Part shown: positions 46,989 to 55,736 of the stretch, piece by piece
Layout of the letters: each line of letters starts with the position of its first letter
Position numbering within the stretch: position 1 is the first letter of the stretch
NCBI GenBank assembly: GCA_032622095.1
Contig: CP136061.1
Location: 136,423,587 to 136,487,586 of the forward strand
Reading direction: 5' to 3'
Length of the DNA stretch: 64,000 nt
DNA from: Siphonodentalium dalli
Taxonomy: Eukaryota > Mollusca > Scaphopoda > Gadilida > Siphonodentaliidae
Notes under the pieces: generated by a model
The model's input: the letters and a program-made list of their open reading frames with translations, nothing else
Told to the model about the DNA's origin: nothing
The model's database searches: none
Program-made: the position numbers and the translations under genes

Positions 46989-47345
46989 TCATAGGGCCCT
47001 CCCATGGCGGTGCCATTCCCAACCCCGCAACTCGCCAATCTCCTGATTGAGTTGAAAATAAACTGACGAGATTCAATCGGTTATATTGGGACTGCGCATG
47101 CGTGACTGATTCCGAGCAAGCCACTGAAGACCGTGAGGGATCGTAGGCGACCACAAAAAGTTAACCCCTTTTCTACTATGGTTTACAAACGAAGGACATA
47201 TATCCATATAGTTCAGTGTTCAGGCTTTCTTTAAGGAAATATATATTATATTTTTTAAAATATCATATTCCCTAATAAGATACTTACACACGGAACTCAC
47301 ATGGCCCTCCCAAATTGGGATTTCCCCTCCCCGCTGCTTGGTCAC

Positions 47346-47607
47346 ACCCCTCGAATCTTGCAAGAGGATGAAAAGAGAACTTACCTGTGGATGTCCACTG
47401 CCTTATATACAGCTAGTGGACACTTGACCTGTGACTTGCTACGTCATAATAATGATTCAAAAAGGTACTTAAGCTATTTCGTACCAAAATAATAAATTTT
47501 AAACGGATCTCATAGATCCTCTCTTTGTGAATAAAAATGAATATAACATGTAGTTCAGTGTGTAAGTGTATCTTATTAGGGAATATGTATTTTCTATTGA
47601 AAATGTT
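47346..47607 (+). repeat. DIRS-like B, right ITR and outer extension
   Basis: It is the inverse of 30501-30711 up to GTAGTTCAGTG, then the specific outer extension TGTAAGTGTATCTTATTAGG to TTGAAAATGTT. CATATTCCCTAATAAGATAC of the split ICR (47264-47283) is the inverse of part of this extension. 47297-47345 between ICR and ITR carries the GGCCCTCCCA...CCCCGC block common to A, B and C. Confidence 0.85.
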
Positions 47608-48793
47608 ATTGTCGTGGGATGGCATCCATCGTACATCCATCTATGGAGGGGGTGGGCTGTCCGCCGAGACGTCCATCCATCAACAATTTTGTTTAGCACA
47701 CCCTACAGGTCGCATCTCTCATCCGATCATCACCAAACTTTAAATGGATCTTCGGGGTGACATCTAGATGGGAGTCATCAAATTTTTCCGAACTTCTTTG
47801 AAAAACATGGCCACCAGCTGCCATCTTCAGATTTGAATCCGCAGCCCGCAGTTATCTGAGATTTGTTTTGAAAATTTACAGGCATGTTTATAATTACCTC
47901 TATTGGGAACGTCCATACATTTTCACCAAAGTTACAGCCTTGTTGTACTTCTAATTATATTGAATGTTCTGTCTGTAGAGACATTTCGCATTGTAGCTCC
48001 AGTAACAATGGTCAGACTTAAATGTTATTTGGACTGCTAACAGACCAGGATTGATGGAATGATGCTGACAGGTTTTGTTCATATCTTTGTGTCAGAGTTT
48101 TTGCCATATTTGGAAATAGCAAGATTCTTCATATTTGCTTCACATTTAGCATTGTTACTTATATAACTACCAACTGTTGGATTTGAACATCTTTGACTTT
48201 ACCATGTCACTAAACCGGAAGTATTTTCTCATTCCATGCTAGTAACCATGGTGCACCATTTTAAATCTACCCCATCACAATTTGATTGTGGTATTTCAGG
48301 AATAATTCTTTAGTATATGACTATTGCAGGCAATATGCATCTTAAGCGAACCGATGACCATTGAAATAAGGAAGTTTAGTGAAGAGAACCCAGAATATGC
48401 TTTAAAATACACCCATGTCTCATTTGAGTAGTTTCCCCCCCCCCCCCTTCCCACAATGAAATCAAGATGTCTTGTTAGTTACAACCAGTATATTTCGCTT
48501 TGCAAATGGTTAATACTGACCTTTGTCTATCATGACGCAATCTTTCTTTGTCTGAAAATGTAGACACAAACAATCGGAAACTATGGCAAGTGATTCGCAG
48601 ATACAACACCAGTAGAAATCGTCCCCTAAATCATGTATCCGTCAGAACAGCCATCTGGAACATAAGTAACAAATAACCTAAGGATTTTTCCCCAATGACC
48701 CATCAGGATTCCCAGTGCTAAATAACTGTACCATCCATAACCTGGAGATTGCAATCCACAATAAGTAAACAAAGCTACTGTGCCTGTCATTTG

Positions 48794-49198
48794 CAGAATG
48801 AGGTCCCCTGAGGGTGAATTTAGTGATGCTATCCCATAGCGGGCTAGCATCACCAAATTCTCCCTCTGCATATTTCATTCTGCATGGCCTCATCTGCTAT
48901 GGAAGACATAGACACAGATTGAATTTCCCAAATGTTGAATATATTGTTATGTACACCCATTGGGAACCTCGATTATGCAATATGTCATCTGTCAATTTGG
49001 GGATATAGAGAAACTAAACTAAACAAGAAATATAATCTATGTGAAGAAGTTTCTATAGAAATTTTATAATAAAGAAACTTTCCAGAGAAGATGAACCCTA
49101 AGCAGAATGAGGCCCCCAGAGGGAGAATTTAGTGATCCTAGCCCGCTATGCGGGGTAGCATCACTAAATTCACCCTCTGGGGGACCTCATTCTGCAAA
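48794..49198. repeat. Two hairpins of the CAGAATGAGG family
   Basis: At 48794-48900 and 49095-49198, GCAGAATGAGGTCCCC...GGGTGAATTTAGTGATGCTA pairs with its inverse through CCTCATTCTGCA. A third complete copy (50248-50348) and a partial one (50006-50055) lie in intron 9. They look like a small nonautonomous element of about 100 bp concentrated around exon 9. Confidence 0.7.
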
Positions 49199-49756
49199 TT
49201 ACAGGCACTTATTCTCAGGTCTGATTTCCACCATTCTATCTAGAGTACCAAGCAAAGTTCATAATTCTAATGTCATAGTTGTTCCTTTCATTGAAAACGA
49301 CAACTAACTGGTTAAATGAAATTTTATACTGAAATCAACAAGATCATGCACATATGATGTTATGTAAGCAGCAAGGCAACAATCTGCATTGGGAAACCAA
49401 ACATTGCCTTCTCTATACATTAGACATTGGGAGCAGGTTGTTTAGTGATTGTTGTTTCCTGAGTATAAACCTTAGGTTTATACCACATACCCCCCTGATA
49501 AACCCAAATATGTTATCATATGTGGAACAGCATGGTCGGGGTGTAATTTTACATCATTAGTATTTTCATTCAAACTCACACATGGTTTTTATTCATTTTT
49601 GTGATGCAGTTACATTTTTTGACATGGTAAATACGTTACAATGTAACCAATTTTCTGGTATATTGTGGTACCAGACTTGGTGGTAACTTAAGTATTATCC
49701 CTTATCTGCTAGACTAATTTTCTCCTCAATAATATCTACAATATGTCTCTTTTTAG

Positions 49757-49918
49757 GCTCATACTGTGGAGGACTTGGTCTTGTTGATGTCATGGGTCCA
49801 TGCCAAGCTGGGTATTACTGCCCTGAAGGACAGACGACACCCACTCCCAGCTTATATCCATGTGTGGCAGGATCCTTCTGTCCAGAAGGAAGTCCTCAGC
49901 CAGTAATGTGTCCCAGAG
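49757..49918 (+). CDS. Exon 9 of 16: GCC2/GCC3 repeat
   Basis: 54 codons, six cysteines. Acceptor TCTTTTTAG, donor GTACAT. It reads SYCGGLGLVDVMGPC, CQAGYYCPEGQT, CVAGSFCPEGSP and CPRG. It has no Met at its start and is easily overlooked, but frame, phase and motif fit exons 8 and 10 exactly (CTPG-SYC and CPRG-TYQ). There is no sequon. It lies 19.8 kb downstream of exon 8. Confidence 0.88.
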
Positions 49919-50673
49919 GTACATACAATTGTTTTTCTATTGAATCAATCAATTAAACAAAAAAGATAGACATACCTCAAACCTGGATATAGTGTGTCTG
50001 ACATTTGCAGAATGAGGTCCCCAGAGTGTGAATTCGGGAACCTTATTCTGTTTAGGCCTCAACTGCAATGGTAGATCTAGGATCAGTTTGAAGTTCCCAG
50101 TCAGAAGTTGGTGATGTTCACCCATTAGTCACCTCGATTATGCAATTTATCTTCTGCAAGTTAGTGGATATAGAAACCGAACAACGGAAAAAGCAACTAA
50201 AACAATATTAATTTGAGACTATAGATACTTCCCAGAAGATGAGGCCTAAGCAGAATGAGGTCCCCCCATATGGTGAATTTGGTAATTCTAGCCCAGTGTG
50301 GGGTAGCATCACTAATTTCACCCTCTGGGAACCTCATTCTGCAAATGTCAGACACACTATTTCCAGACTTGCAGACACTAATATTTGTGATACCGGTCAC
50401 AACCTGCTACAACCAGATATTATTTTCTTTGGAATAGCAGGAATTGAAATCATTCTAATCTGAACTGGAATTTAATGAATTGTAAGATGAACAAAAAGGT
50501 GGTTAATGTAAACAACTGATGATTAAAATAAAAAAAAAATGTTAGACACAGTTAGACAGGCACAAAATATGTAACAAAAACACCAATTGTTGAGCGATAC
50601 CATGTTTTTTATTTTTGTTGCATGTTGAGTACCAATTAATATTCTATGAACTAAATATGTTTATCAATTGCAG
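49919..50673 (+). other. Intron 9 (phase 1)
   Basis: 755 bp, GTACAT...AATTGCAG. It holds a partial (50006-50055) and a complete (50248-50348) CAGAATGAGG hairpin; otherwise nothing. Confidence 0.8.
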
Positions 50674-50883
50674 GAACATATCAGCCTCTCTCTGGAAGAG
50701 GGTTATGTGATGCATGCCCTGGTGGATATTACTGTGATCCATACACACTTAACTCGACAACAGGAGTTACATCCCCTGCAGACTGCCCACTCGGATATTA
50801 CTGCCAACAAGGCACAGAGTTCCACAACCAATATCCATGTCCATCTGGGACCTATAACCCATATCTCAACAGCCAAGCAGAAG
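50674..50883 (+). CDS. Exon 10 of 16: GCC2/GCC3 repeat
   Basis: 70 codons, six cysteines. Acceptor TCAATTGCAG, donor GTAATT. It reads TYQPLSGRGLCDACPGGYYC, then CPLGYYCQQGTE and CPSGTYNPYLNSQAE. It ends after the first base of a Val codon (G|TC). CPSGTYNPYLN is the counterpart of CPPSTYNPLTN in exon 6. Sequon NST. A frame shifted by one base is also open here but has none of the motifs. Confidence 0.88.
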
Positions 50884-51015
50884 GTAATTGAATCTTAAGT
50901 TTTTATTTTGGAATCAGCTTGTTTGTGTTGGCTAAATAAATGTAATGAATGCCACACATTTAATAGAGGGTTATATGTTTTACATTACTAACTATTACAT
51001 TGCATCAGAGTTTAA

Positions 51016-51737
51016 CCCTTTGAAGCCGGAATACCGGTCCAATCCTTATATTCCTATATCCCAGGAGAACGGAATACCGGTCCGGAAATCATACGATATT
51101 TGAAAAAAAATTACAGCATAATTAACGCACATATCATCTAGAGCTGTACTTCTTCTTTGCACACATGCGTCACATGTTTACCCATGTAACTTTGACAGAC
51201 AAACTGATGACAGAGGGTTTGTTTCTTCGTGAATGCGCAGATGCCTATTTTGAGAAAAACATTCACTTTTTATCGTTGGAAAAGGGGAAGTATTTCGTTA
51301 GAAATTTCGCGATCAAAGCACAAATTAACTAGAATTGTGCTTTTAATTTGCACGAATGAGTCACACGTATGTTTATACCTCTGATATTAACAGCCAAATT
51401 GGTGACATGGGGCTGTTTCTTCGCACCTGCACAGACATGCATTTTGAGAAACACCTTTTATCGTAGGCAAAGGATAAGAATTTCGTTATAAATATATAGT
51501 TCGACCAAAGGGAGCCGCAATATAATCTACATGCATATTGAACGTGGAACAGACTGTCTCGATGAAATACCTTGCCATATTCACCAAATACTAGTTAGCA
51601 TAGTATAGATTGCCGTATATAGTTGAGCGTGTGTATATATGTCCCAGTTAAGAGCATTACGTTTTCGGAAACACTATATAAGGTCAGGCGCCTCGAGTGT
51701 GGACCATTTAACGTTCAGGACGTCAGGGATCAAAGGG
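51016..51737. mobile_element. TTAA-flanked piggyBac-like MITE, 722 bp
   Basis: TTAA at 51012-51015 and TCAA at 51738-51741. Ends CCCTTTGAAGCCGGAATACC and GGGATCAAAGGG. An internal block is repeated at about 51215-51330 and 51405-51500 (GTTTCTTCG, CATTTTGAGAAA.CA, TTTCGTTA.AAAT). Like its relatives, it has no transposase. Confidence 0.7.
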
Positions 51738-51879
51738 TCAAGATACACAAGTTATAATTGGCATTAGTTAATTAGTATTTACTAGTTGATTTCTAAGATT
51801 TGAAACAAAAGTAAGTAAAATTTATGAAGAGGAATTACTATACCGATGTCTTTTCATGTCATAATTAACTTGAACAGTA

Positions 51880-52250
51880 GTGCTCGGATCTCAATGTGAT
51901 TTGGTATTGATGTTCACTACTATGAGGACATTCAATAGATGGTTCAATCGCTTTGTTCGGTTTTCCATTTCAAGTTATTGGTCTTTGTTTATCTGGAAAT
52001 GTTGGCTTTTTGGTTCGTCCGATGTCTGTTCAGGTCATATCTTGAACAATAGTGCTGGGATCTCACTGAAATTTGTTGTGGATTTTCACAACTATGAGGA
52101 CATTCATTGGCGTGTTGAATCGTTTTGTTTAGGTTTTTCGTTCTATAGTTATTCATCTTTATTTATCTGAAATTGCTGATTTTTGGATCTGTCTGCCTGA
52201 GTATGTCATTGATTATAGGTATGCCCACAATAGGCGGTATGCCATAAGGG
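51880..52250 (+). repeat. Tandem dispersed repeat (GGATCTCA..GAAATTTGGT family)
   Basis: Two units, about 160 bp apart, share GGATCTCA.TG, TTCAC.ACTATGAGGACATTCA and a TCG.TTTGTT.GG block. A third unit lies at 55305-55505 in intron 14, ending like this one in TATGCCCACA.TA and ACGACAGTC. The 96-codon frame across it (51880-52170) follows from the repetition. Confidence 0.7.
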
Positions 52251-52300
52251 GGTTTGCCCCAGACGACAGTCTATCTCTTTTTTTCTTTTTCTTTTCTTAG

Positions 52301-52480
52301 TCGAGTGTACAGATTGTGATGCTGGTAGGTTCTGTGAAACACCAGGACTGTCATCGACCGAGGGTCCATGTGCAGCGGGTTACGTGTGTTGGAACCGAGC
52401 AAACACGTCGACGCCTACAGATGGAGTTATGGGGAATGTCTGTCCTCAGGGGAGATATTGTGTGGCAGGATCCTTCCTTG
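52301..52480 (+). CDS. Exon 11 of 16: GCC2/GCC3 repeat
   Basis: 60 codons, seven cysteines. Acceptor CTTTTCTTAG, donor GTAAGT. It reads ECTDCDAGRFCETPGL, CAAGYVCWNRAN, the linker TPTDGVMGNVC (uninterrupted) and CPQGRYCVAGSFLG. Its first codon is completed by exon 10 (Val). Sequon NTS lies just before the linker. CWNR is an unusual Trp after the YxC position. Confidence 0.88.
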
Positions 52481-52800
52481 GTAAGTCTTCAAATTCTTCA
52501 CAATCCAGGTTTAATACAAGCATCGCAATCAATCCAGTAGATGGAGAAATTTACCAATATTCGGCTGCGATCTAATCTTCTATAAGGTCTAAAAAAAATA
52601 GTGATGTTTCCGGTAACCCATCCACTCCACAGCTTGACCTCTGCACCTACTAATTTTATCGACCCCCTGAAAAAAAAAATCTGTCATGGGTAATATGCCT
52701 GAATTGTTTTTTTGGAAACTTTATGGTCTGAAAAGCTTTTTACACCAGATTTATTGAATCTTGACTGATGAAATTTAACGGTGGAATTTTACTTTGATAG
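52481..52800 (+). other. Intron 11 (phase 1), 320 bp
   Basis: GTAAGT...TTTGATAG. It contains a short fragment (52585-52675) made of both end pieces of the 17163-17578 repeat, including AATAGTGATGTTTCCGGTAA. Nothing else. Confidence 0.85.
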
Positions 52801-53073
52801 GCGAGCCTTGTCCTGAAGGAACTTACAGTAACTTGTATGGGCTGCGAGCTTACAATGAATGCATACCATGTGATGCTGGGAAGTATTGTCCAACTGTTGG
52901 GCTGACGTCAACGTATGCAAAATGCTCTGCTGGATACTTCTGTGCATCTGCATCCACCGAGCCAACACCTGATGGGAAAAGTTATGGCTACAAGTGCCCT
53001 GTCGGCCATTACTGTCCACAAGGAACGCCATCTCCTGTTCCATGTCTGAAAGGAACCTACCTCCCCAGCGAAG
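52801..53073 (+). CDS. Exon 12 of 16: GCC2/GCC3 repeat
   Basis: 91 codons, nine cysteines. Acceptor ACTTTGATAG, donor GTAAGA. It reads EPCPEGTYSNLYGL, CIPCDAGKYCPTVGL, CSAGYFCASAS, a modified linker TPDGKSYGYKC, CPVGHYCPQGTP and CLKGTYLPSEG. It has the most regular single repeat in the window. No sequon. The last Gly is split with exon 13 (G|GG). Confidence 0.9.
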
Positions 53074-53429
53074 GTAAGATTTAGGTTATTTCTATATATA
53101 ACTTAGCTGTGGGAAGCATGGAATCAAGAGATTAATTTCACAGAGTTAAGAATTTTGGTCTCCAAGGTGGTAATGAGTTCGAAATTTCCTCCACCCACCG
53201 AACCTCTGCTACCAACCCCCACCCCCCCCCCCCCCCCTCACAAGCTAATAATTAACAGATCCATTTTTATAGGGCATTATACAGTGTACATTGTTCCTCT
53301 CTGTTTGGCACGTACCACATTTGAGCATTTTTAACAAATAAATAACCTATCATTACATAATTATATATCTTTAATATGCGTATTAGTTAAAGAGTTAACT
53401 GACAAGATCTATCGACAGCCGAACTGAGT

Positions 53430-53660
53430 ACTCTTTTAACACATGAGTGGTGTGAAGTAGCCCCAGTATGAGCGACCTTGCTCAAGGTTCACAACTTGGC
53501 ACGATATTTGAACAGCATACAATCGCTCGTCGCTTATGTCAAGTAAATCAATGGGAAACTCACAATAGTCCATGGCAGGCTGCAAACTCATCTTGATGTA
53601 ACAACAGCGAAGCCAAGTCTGACACGCTAACCACTGAACCACGGAGTTCATCTGCTCATA
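53430..53660 (-). repeat. Possible tRNA-derived SINE
   Basis: On the minus strand, CTCCGTGGTTCAGTGGTTAG followed by CGTGTCAGACTTGG (about 53602-53646) looks like a tRNA 5' half with an A box. No convincing B box follows, so it is either a decayed SINE or a chance likeness. A frame through it (53436-53687) has no known motif. Confidence 0.4.
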
Positions 53661-53694
53661 CCGCTGACTTGTTGATATGTTGCTCAATGAGCAA

Positions 53695-54090
53695 TTTACT
53701 ATTTCTTTGGATTAGGGGATAAAAAAATATTTGATTCGAATCGAGGAACACACTCATCAAAGCTCAGAATGATCAGATATCGATTTCCGCCTGGCAAATA
53801 TTCATCAAACTGACCAAATTGCAAATGAAGATGGATAACTCTGAAATCAAATGGTAATACGGCCAAATTTCATGATAATCAAGTGATAATATGGCCATAT
53901 TTCGTTGAACAACATGTTGATACGTTTTGGGAAATTTTATACCATAGTTGACAGTGGTCAGCAATATTTTGTTATAATTAATCGAATCTGATAACTAAAG
54001 CGTTGTTTGAAGAAATGTTGTTGTTGTTGTAACCTGATGATATGGGGACCGTCTGATCGGATTGGGTACCTTTAACTTACCGTCTCCGTG
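53695..54090 (-). repeat. Dispersed repeat family D, copy 3 (inverted)
   Basis: It is the reverse complement of 15590-15975, including GGGGACCGTCTGATCGGATT at 54044, AATTAATCGAATCTGATAAC and ATTTGATTCGAATCGAGGAA at 53729. Confidence 0.75.
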
Positions 54091-54171
54091 ATTCAGTCAT
54101 TTACTGACTCAAATAAAATCAGAAACTATGAGCATGAGAGTCTCTCACTTTCTCTCAAATAACCGACCGAG

Positions 54172-54273
54172 AGCTTTCCGATGAATGGCAACAAGCCATA
54201 TTTCCGACTAAATCCTGAAAAGTTACCCATAATTCTGCTGTAGTTAAGGATTCGATTATGTAGGGCATTACTG
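54172..54273. mobile_element. Palindrome-MITE right half abutting the exon 13 acceptor
   Basis: GAGAGCTTTCCGATGAATGG to GTAGGGCATTACTG matches the right arm of 23753-23956; TA follows at 54274-54275. Exon 13 begins at 54288, so only 14 bp (TATTACTATTGCAG) of non-MITE sequence remain before it. The branch-point zone of this intron must therefore lie in or very near the MITE. Confidence 0.8.
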
Positions 54274-54287
54274 TATTACTATTGCAG

Positions 54288-54422
54288 GGAAGCAGGCACT
54301 GAGTGATTGTGTTGACTGTACAGCTGGGAACTACTGCTTGGAAGCTGGTAATGATACAGTCACGGATGCATGTATGGCAGGATATTACTGTACTGGGAAG
54401 GCTGAAGTATCCAATCCAACTG
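54288..54422 (+). CDS. Exon 13 of 16: GCC2/GCC3 repeat
   Basis: 45 codons, five cysteines. Acceptor TACTATTGCAG, donor GTTTGT. It has no Met at its start. It reads KQALSDCVDCTAGNYCLEAG, then CMAGYYCTGKAE, and ends NPT plus the first base of Asp, so that PTDGVTGDIC is completed by exon 14. Here the intron cuts the linker four residues earlier than in exons 3/4. Sequon NDT. Acceptor and upstream region are shared with an inserted MITE. Confidence 0.87.
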
Positions 54423-54888
54423 GTTTGTTTATGAATTAAATTGAAATTTCACAATAATGTTGGTCACAGTAAACATATTTATTTGCATAATTATTACAAA
54501 AGGGGGGTATATGCACAGGGCGGCAGCCCAGCTCTTGTTGATAGTTGATTTTAGATGGACATGAATGTAATACAAATTATTTTTAAAGTTTTCACACACC
54601 AGAACATACCTTGTTCTCCTCTTTAAATGTGGAACTTTTAAGGAGTGTCGATCACGCAACATGAAAGACACTGTTATAGTCACGGATAAAATTCCAACTA
54701 CCGGGTACAAATTACAAATTCAGTACATTATGATTAGACAACAAAAATATTGTTTGAAAATTGCCAGTTCAACACTGGTATCCGAATTTGTGCGAACAAA
54801 GATGGGGTCAGAATTTTGAATGTTGCAATCGTCCAGCTCAGGTTAATTGTTATAAATATATCTGATAATAGTTATTTGATTGTTTCAG
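54423..54888 (+). other. Intron 13 (phase 1), 466 bp
   Basis: GTTTGT...TTGTTTCAG. AT-rich, with no repeat or gene recognised. Confidence 0.8.
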
Positions 54889-55113
54889 ATGGAGTAACAG
54901 GAGACATCTGCCCTGTCGGCCATTACTGTCCATTAGGGTCAGTCACACCTCAGCCATGTCTCGTTACCACATATATGAACCACACGGGAGGCTCTGCATG
55001 CTATAACTGTCCAGCTGGCTTCTATTGCACCAGCGGCAGCCACCCCGAAGCATGTCCCCAAGGGAGTTACTGTCCTTCTGACACTGGAAGTTCCATACCA
55101 AAGTGTCCTGTTG
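54889..55113 (+). CDS. Exon 14 of 16: GCC2/GCC3 double repeat
   Basis: 75 codons, nine cysteines. Acceptor GATTGTTTCAG, donor GTAAGT. It opens with (D)GVTGDICPVGHYCPLGS, then TYMNHTGGSACYNCPAGFYC, CPQGSYCPS and KCPVG. TYMNHTGGSACY differs by one residue from exon 4; the order of following Cys motifs is also the same, so this exon and exon 4 come from one ancestral segment. The open frame upstream (from 54750) is intron read-through. Confidence 0.9.
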
Positions 55114-55604
55114 GTAAGTGCGACAAATTATCGTCCACTTAAAATTAAAATCTATGTTTAATTTCATTATGACAATTATATATGGGACATTTATTAATTT
55201 CTCCACGACTTATATAGACATTTATAGATGTTGAATATAGAATTTTGTGAAAATAAAAAATATTTGATAAGGTCTTCGTCAGGTGATGAGAGAGGTACCT
55301 GAAATTGTCGGATCTCAATGAAATTTGGTATGGATGTTCACTACTATGAGAAATTCAATGGAGTGCTCAATCGTTTTGTATGGGTTTTACATTCTAGAGT
55401 TATTCATCTTTGTATCTGAAAATGATTTTTAGGTCCATAGCTTATAGGTATGCCCACACTATAAGGAATGCCACATGGTGGTATGCACCGGAAGACAGTC
55501 CATCTCTTGTTTCTAATAATTGTGTGTACTTAGCAAAGTGGTAATTTGTTGACATTCTTGTTCTAATAATCTTTTATTATCAATTAAGTTCTATTAATTA
55601 ACAG
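55114..55604 (+). other. Intron 14 (phase 1), 491 bp
   Basis: GTAAGT...TTAACAG. It contains one unit (about 55305-55505) of the tandem repeat seen at 51880-52250. Confidence 0.85.
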
Positions 55605-55736
55605 GTACGTTTGGAGCCAGTGACAAATTGACCAATGAATCGGAGTGTAGCCCATGTACAGGAGGATCATACTGTGAACTAACTGGGTTATCGGAGCCTA
55701 CTGGAGTCTGTCAACAGGGGTACTATTGTGTAGAAG
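55605..55736 (+). CDS. Exon 15 of 16: GCC2/GCC3 repeat
   Basis: 44 codons, five cysteines. Acceptor ATTAATTAACAG (weak pyrimidine tract), donor GTACAA. It reads TFGASDKLTNESEC, SPCTGGSYCELTGL and CQQGYYCVEG. TFGASDKLTNESECSPC is the counterpart of TFGNTSGLIREVQCTPC at the end of exon 4, but here an intron separates it from the preceding CPVG. Sequon NES. It has no Met at its start. Confidence 0.87.

Larger units (their letters stand above)
39479..47263 (+). mobile_element. DIRS-like element C, inserted in the ICR of element B
   Basis: Left ITR about 39504-39665, right ITR about 47060-47220 (inverse match, including ATAGTAGAAAAGGGGTTAAC and CGCCTACGATCCCTCA). Outer extensions differ: CATATTTCCGCTAAAGGAAG at the left, TTCAGGCTTTCTTTAAGGAA through TTAAAATAT at the right. 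The ICR at 46892-46988 equals the inverse of right tip plus left tip. CATATT stands at both borders (39479-39484 and 47264-47269). It is about 7.8 kb, or 5.0 kb without the 40647-43428 insertion. Coding regions are not identifiable with confidence; unassigned short frames lie at 44620-44814, 46012-46201 and 46507-46749. Confidence 0.75.
30478..47607 (+). mobile_element. DIRS-like element B (host of nested insertions)
   Basis: Left inverted terminal repeat about 30501-30711 with outer extension 30478-30500 (ATATTCCCGTCAAAGATACG). Right ITR about 47346-47560 with a different outer extension to 47607 (ending CTATTGAAAATGTT). An internal complementary region equal to the inverse of right end plus left end is present, but split into 39420-39478 and 47264-47297 by element C. 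That ITR + ICR plan is diagnostic of DIRS-order tyrosine-recombinase retrotransposons. Without C and the LINE, B is about 5.5 kb, a normal DIRS size. Coding regions for RT or recombinase could not be recognised and are probably decayed. Confidence 0.75.
29941..49756 (+). other. Intron 8 (phase 1), 19.8 kb, mostly nested retroelements
   Basis: 17.1 kb of it is DIRS-like element B with its own insertions (a LINE, element C and others). Outside B it holds a hairpin MITE at 29982-30193, repeat flank at 30200-30477, and at 47608-49756 dispersed repeat plus two hairpins (48794-48900 and 49095-49198). No GCC2/GCC3-type frame occurs anywhere inside. Confidence 0.8.
50884..52300 (+). other. Intron 10 (phase 1)
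   Basis: 1.4 kb. It contains the TTAA element 51016-51737 and a tandem repeat 51880-52250 (also present at 55305-55505). It ends in a long pyrimidine tract before the acceptor TTTTCTTAG. Confidence 0.8.
53074..54287 (+). other. Intron 12 (phase 1)
   Basis: 1.2 kb. It contains a poly-C tract (53220-53237), a possible SINE (53430-53660, minus), repeat family D (53695-54090, minus) and a palindrome half-element (54172-54273) that ends 14 bp before exon 13. Confidence 0.8.

Noticed and set aside
53602-53646. Possible functional tRNA gene on the minus strand
   Set aside because: Only an A-box-like half is present; no B box, anticodon stem or acceptor stem can be formed.
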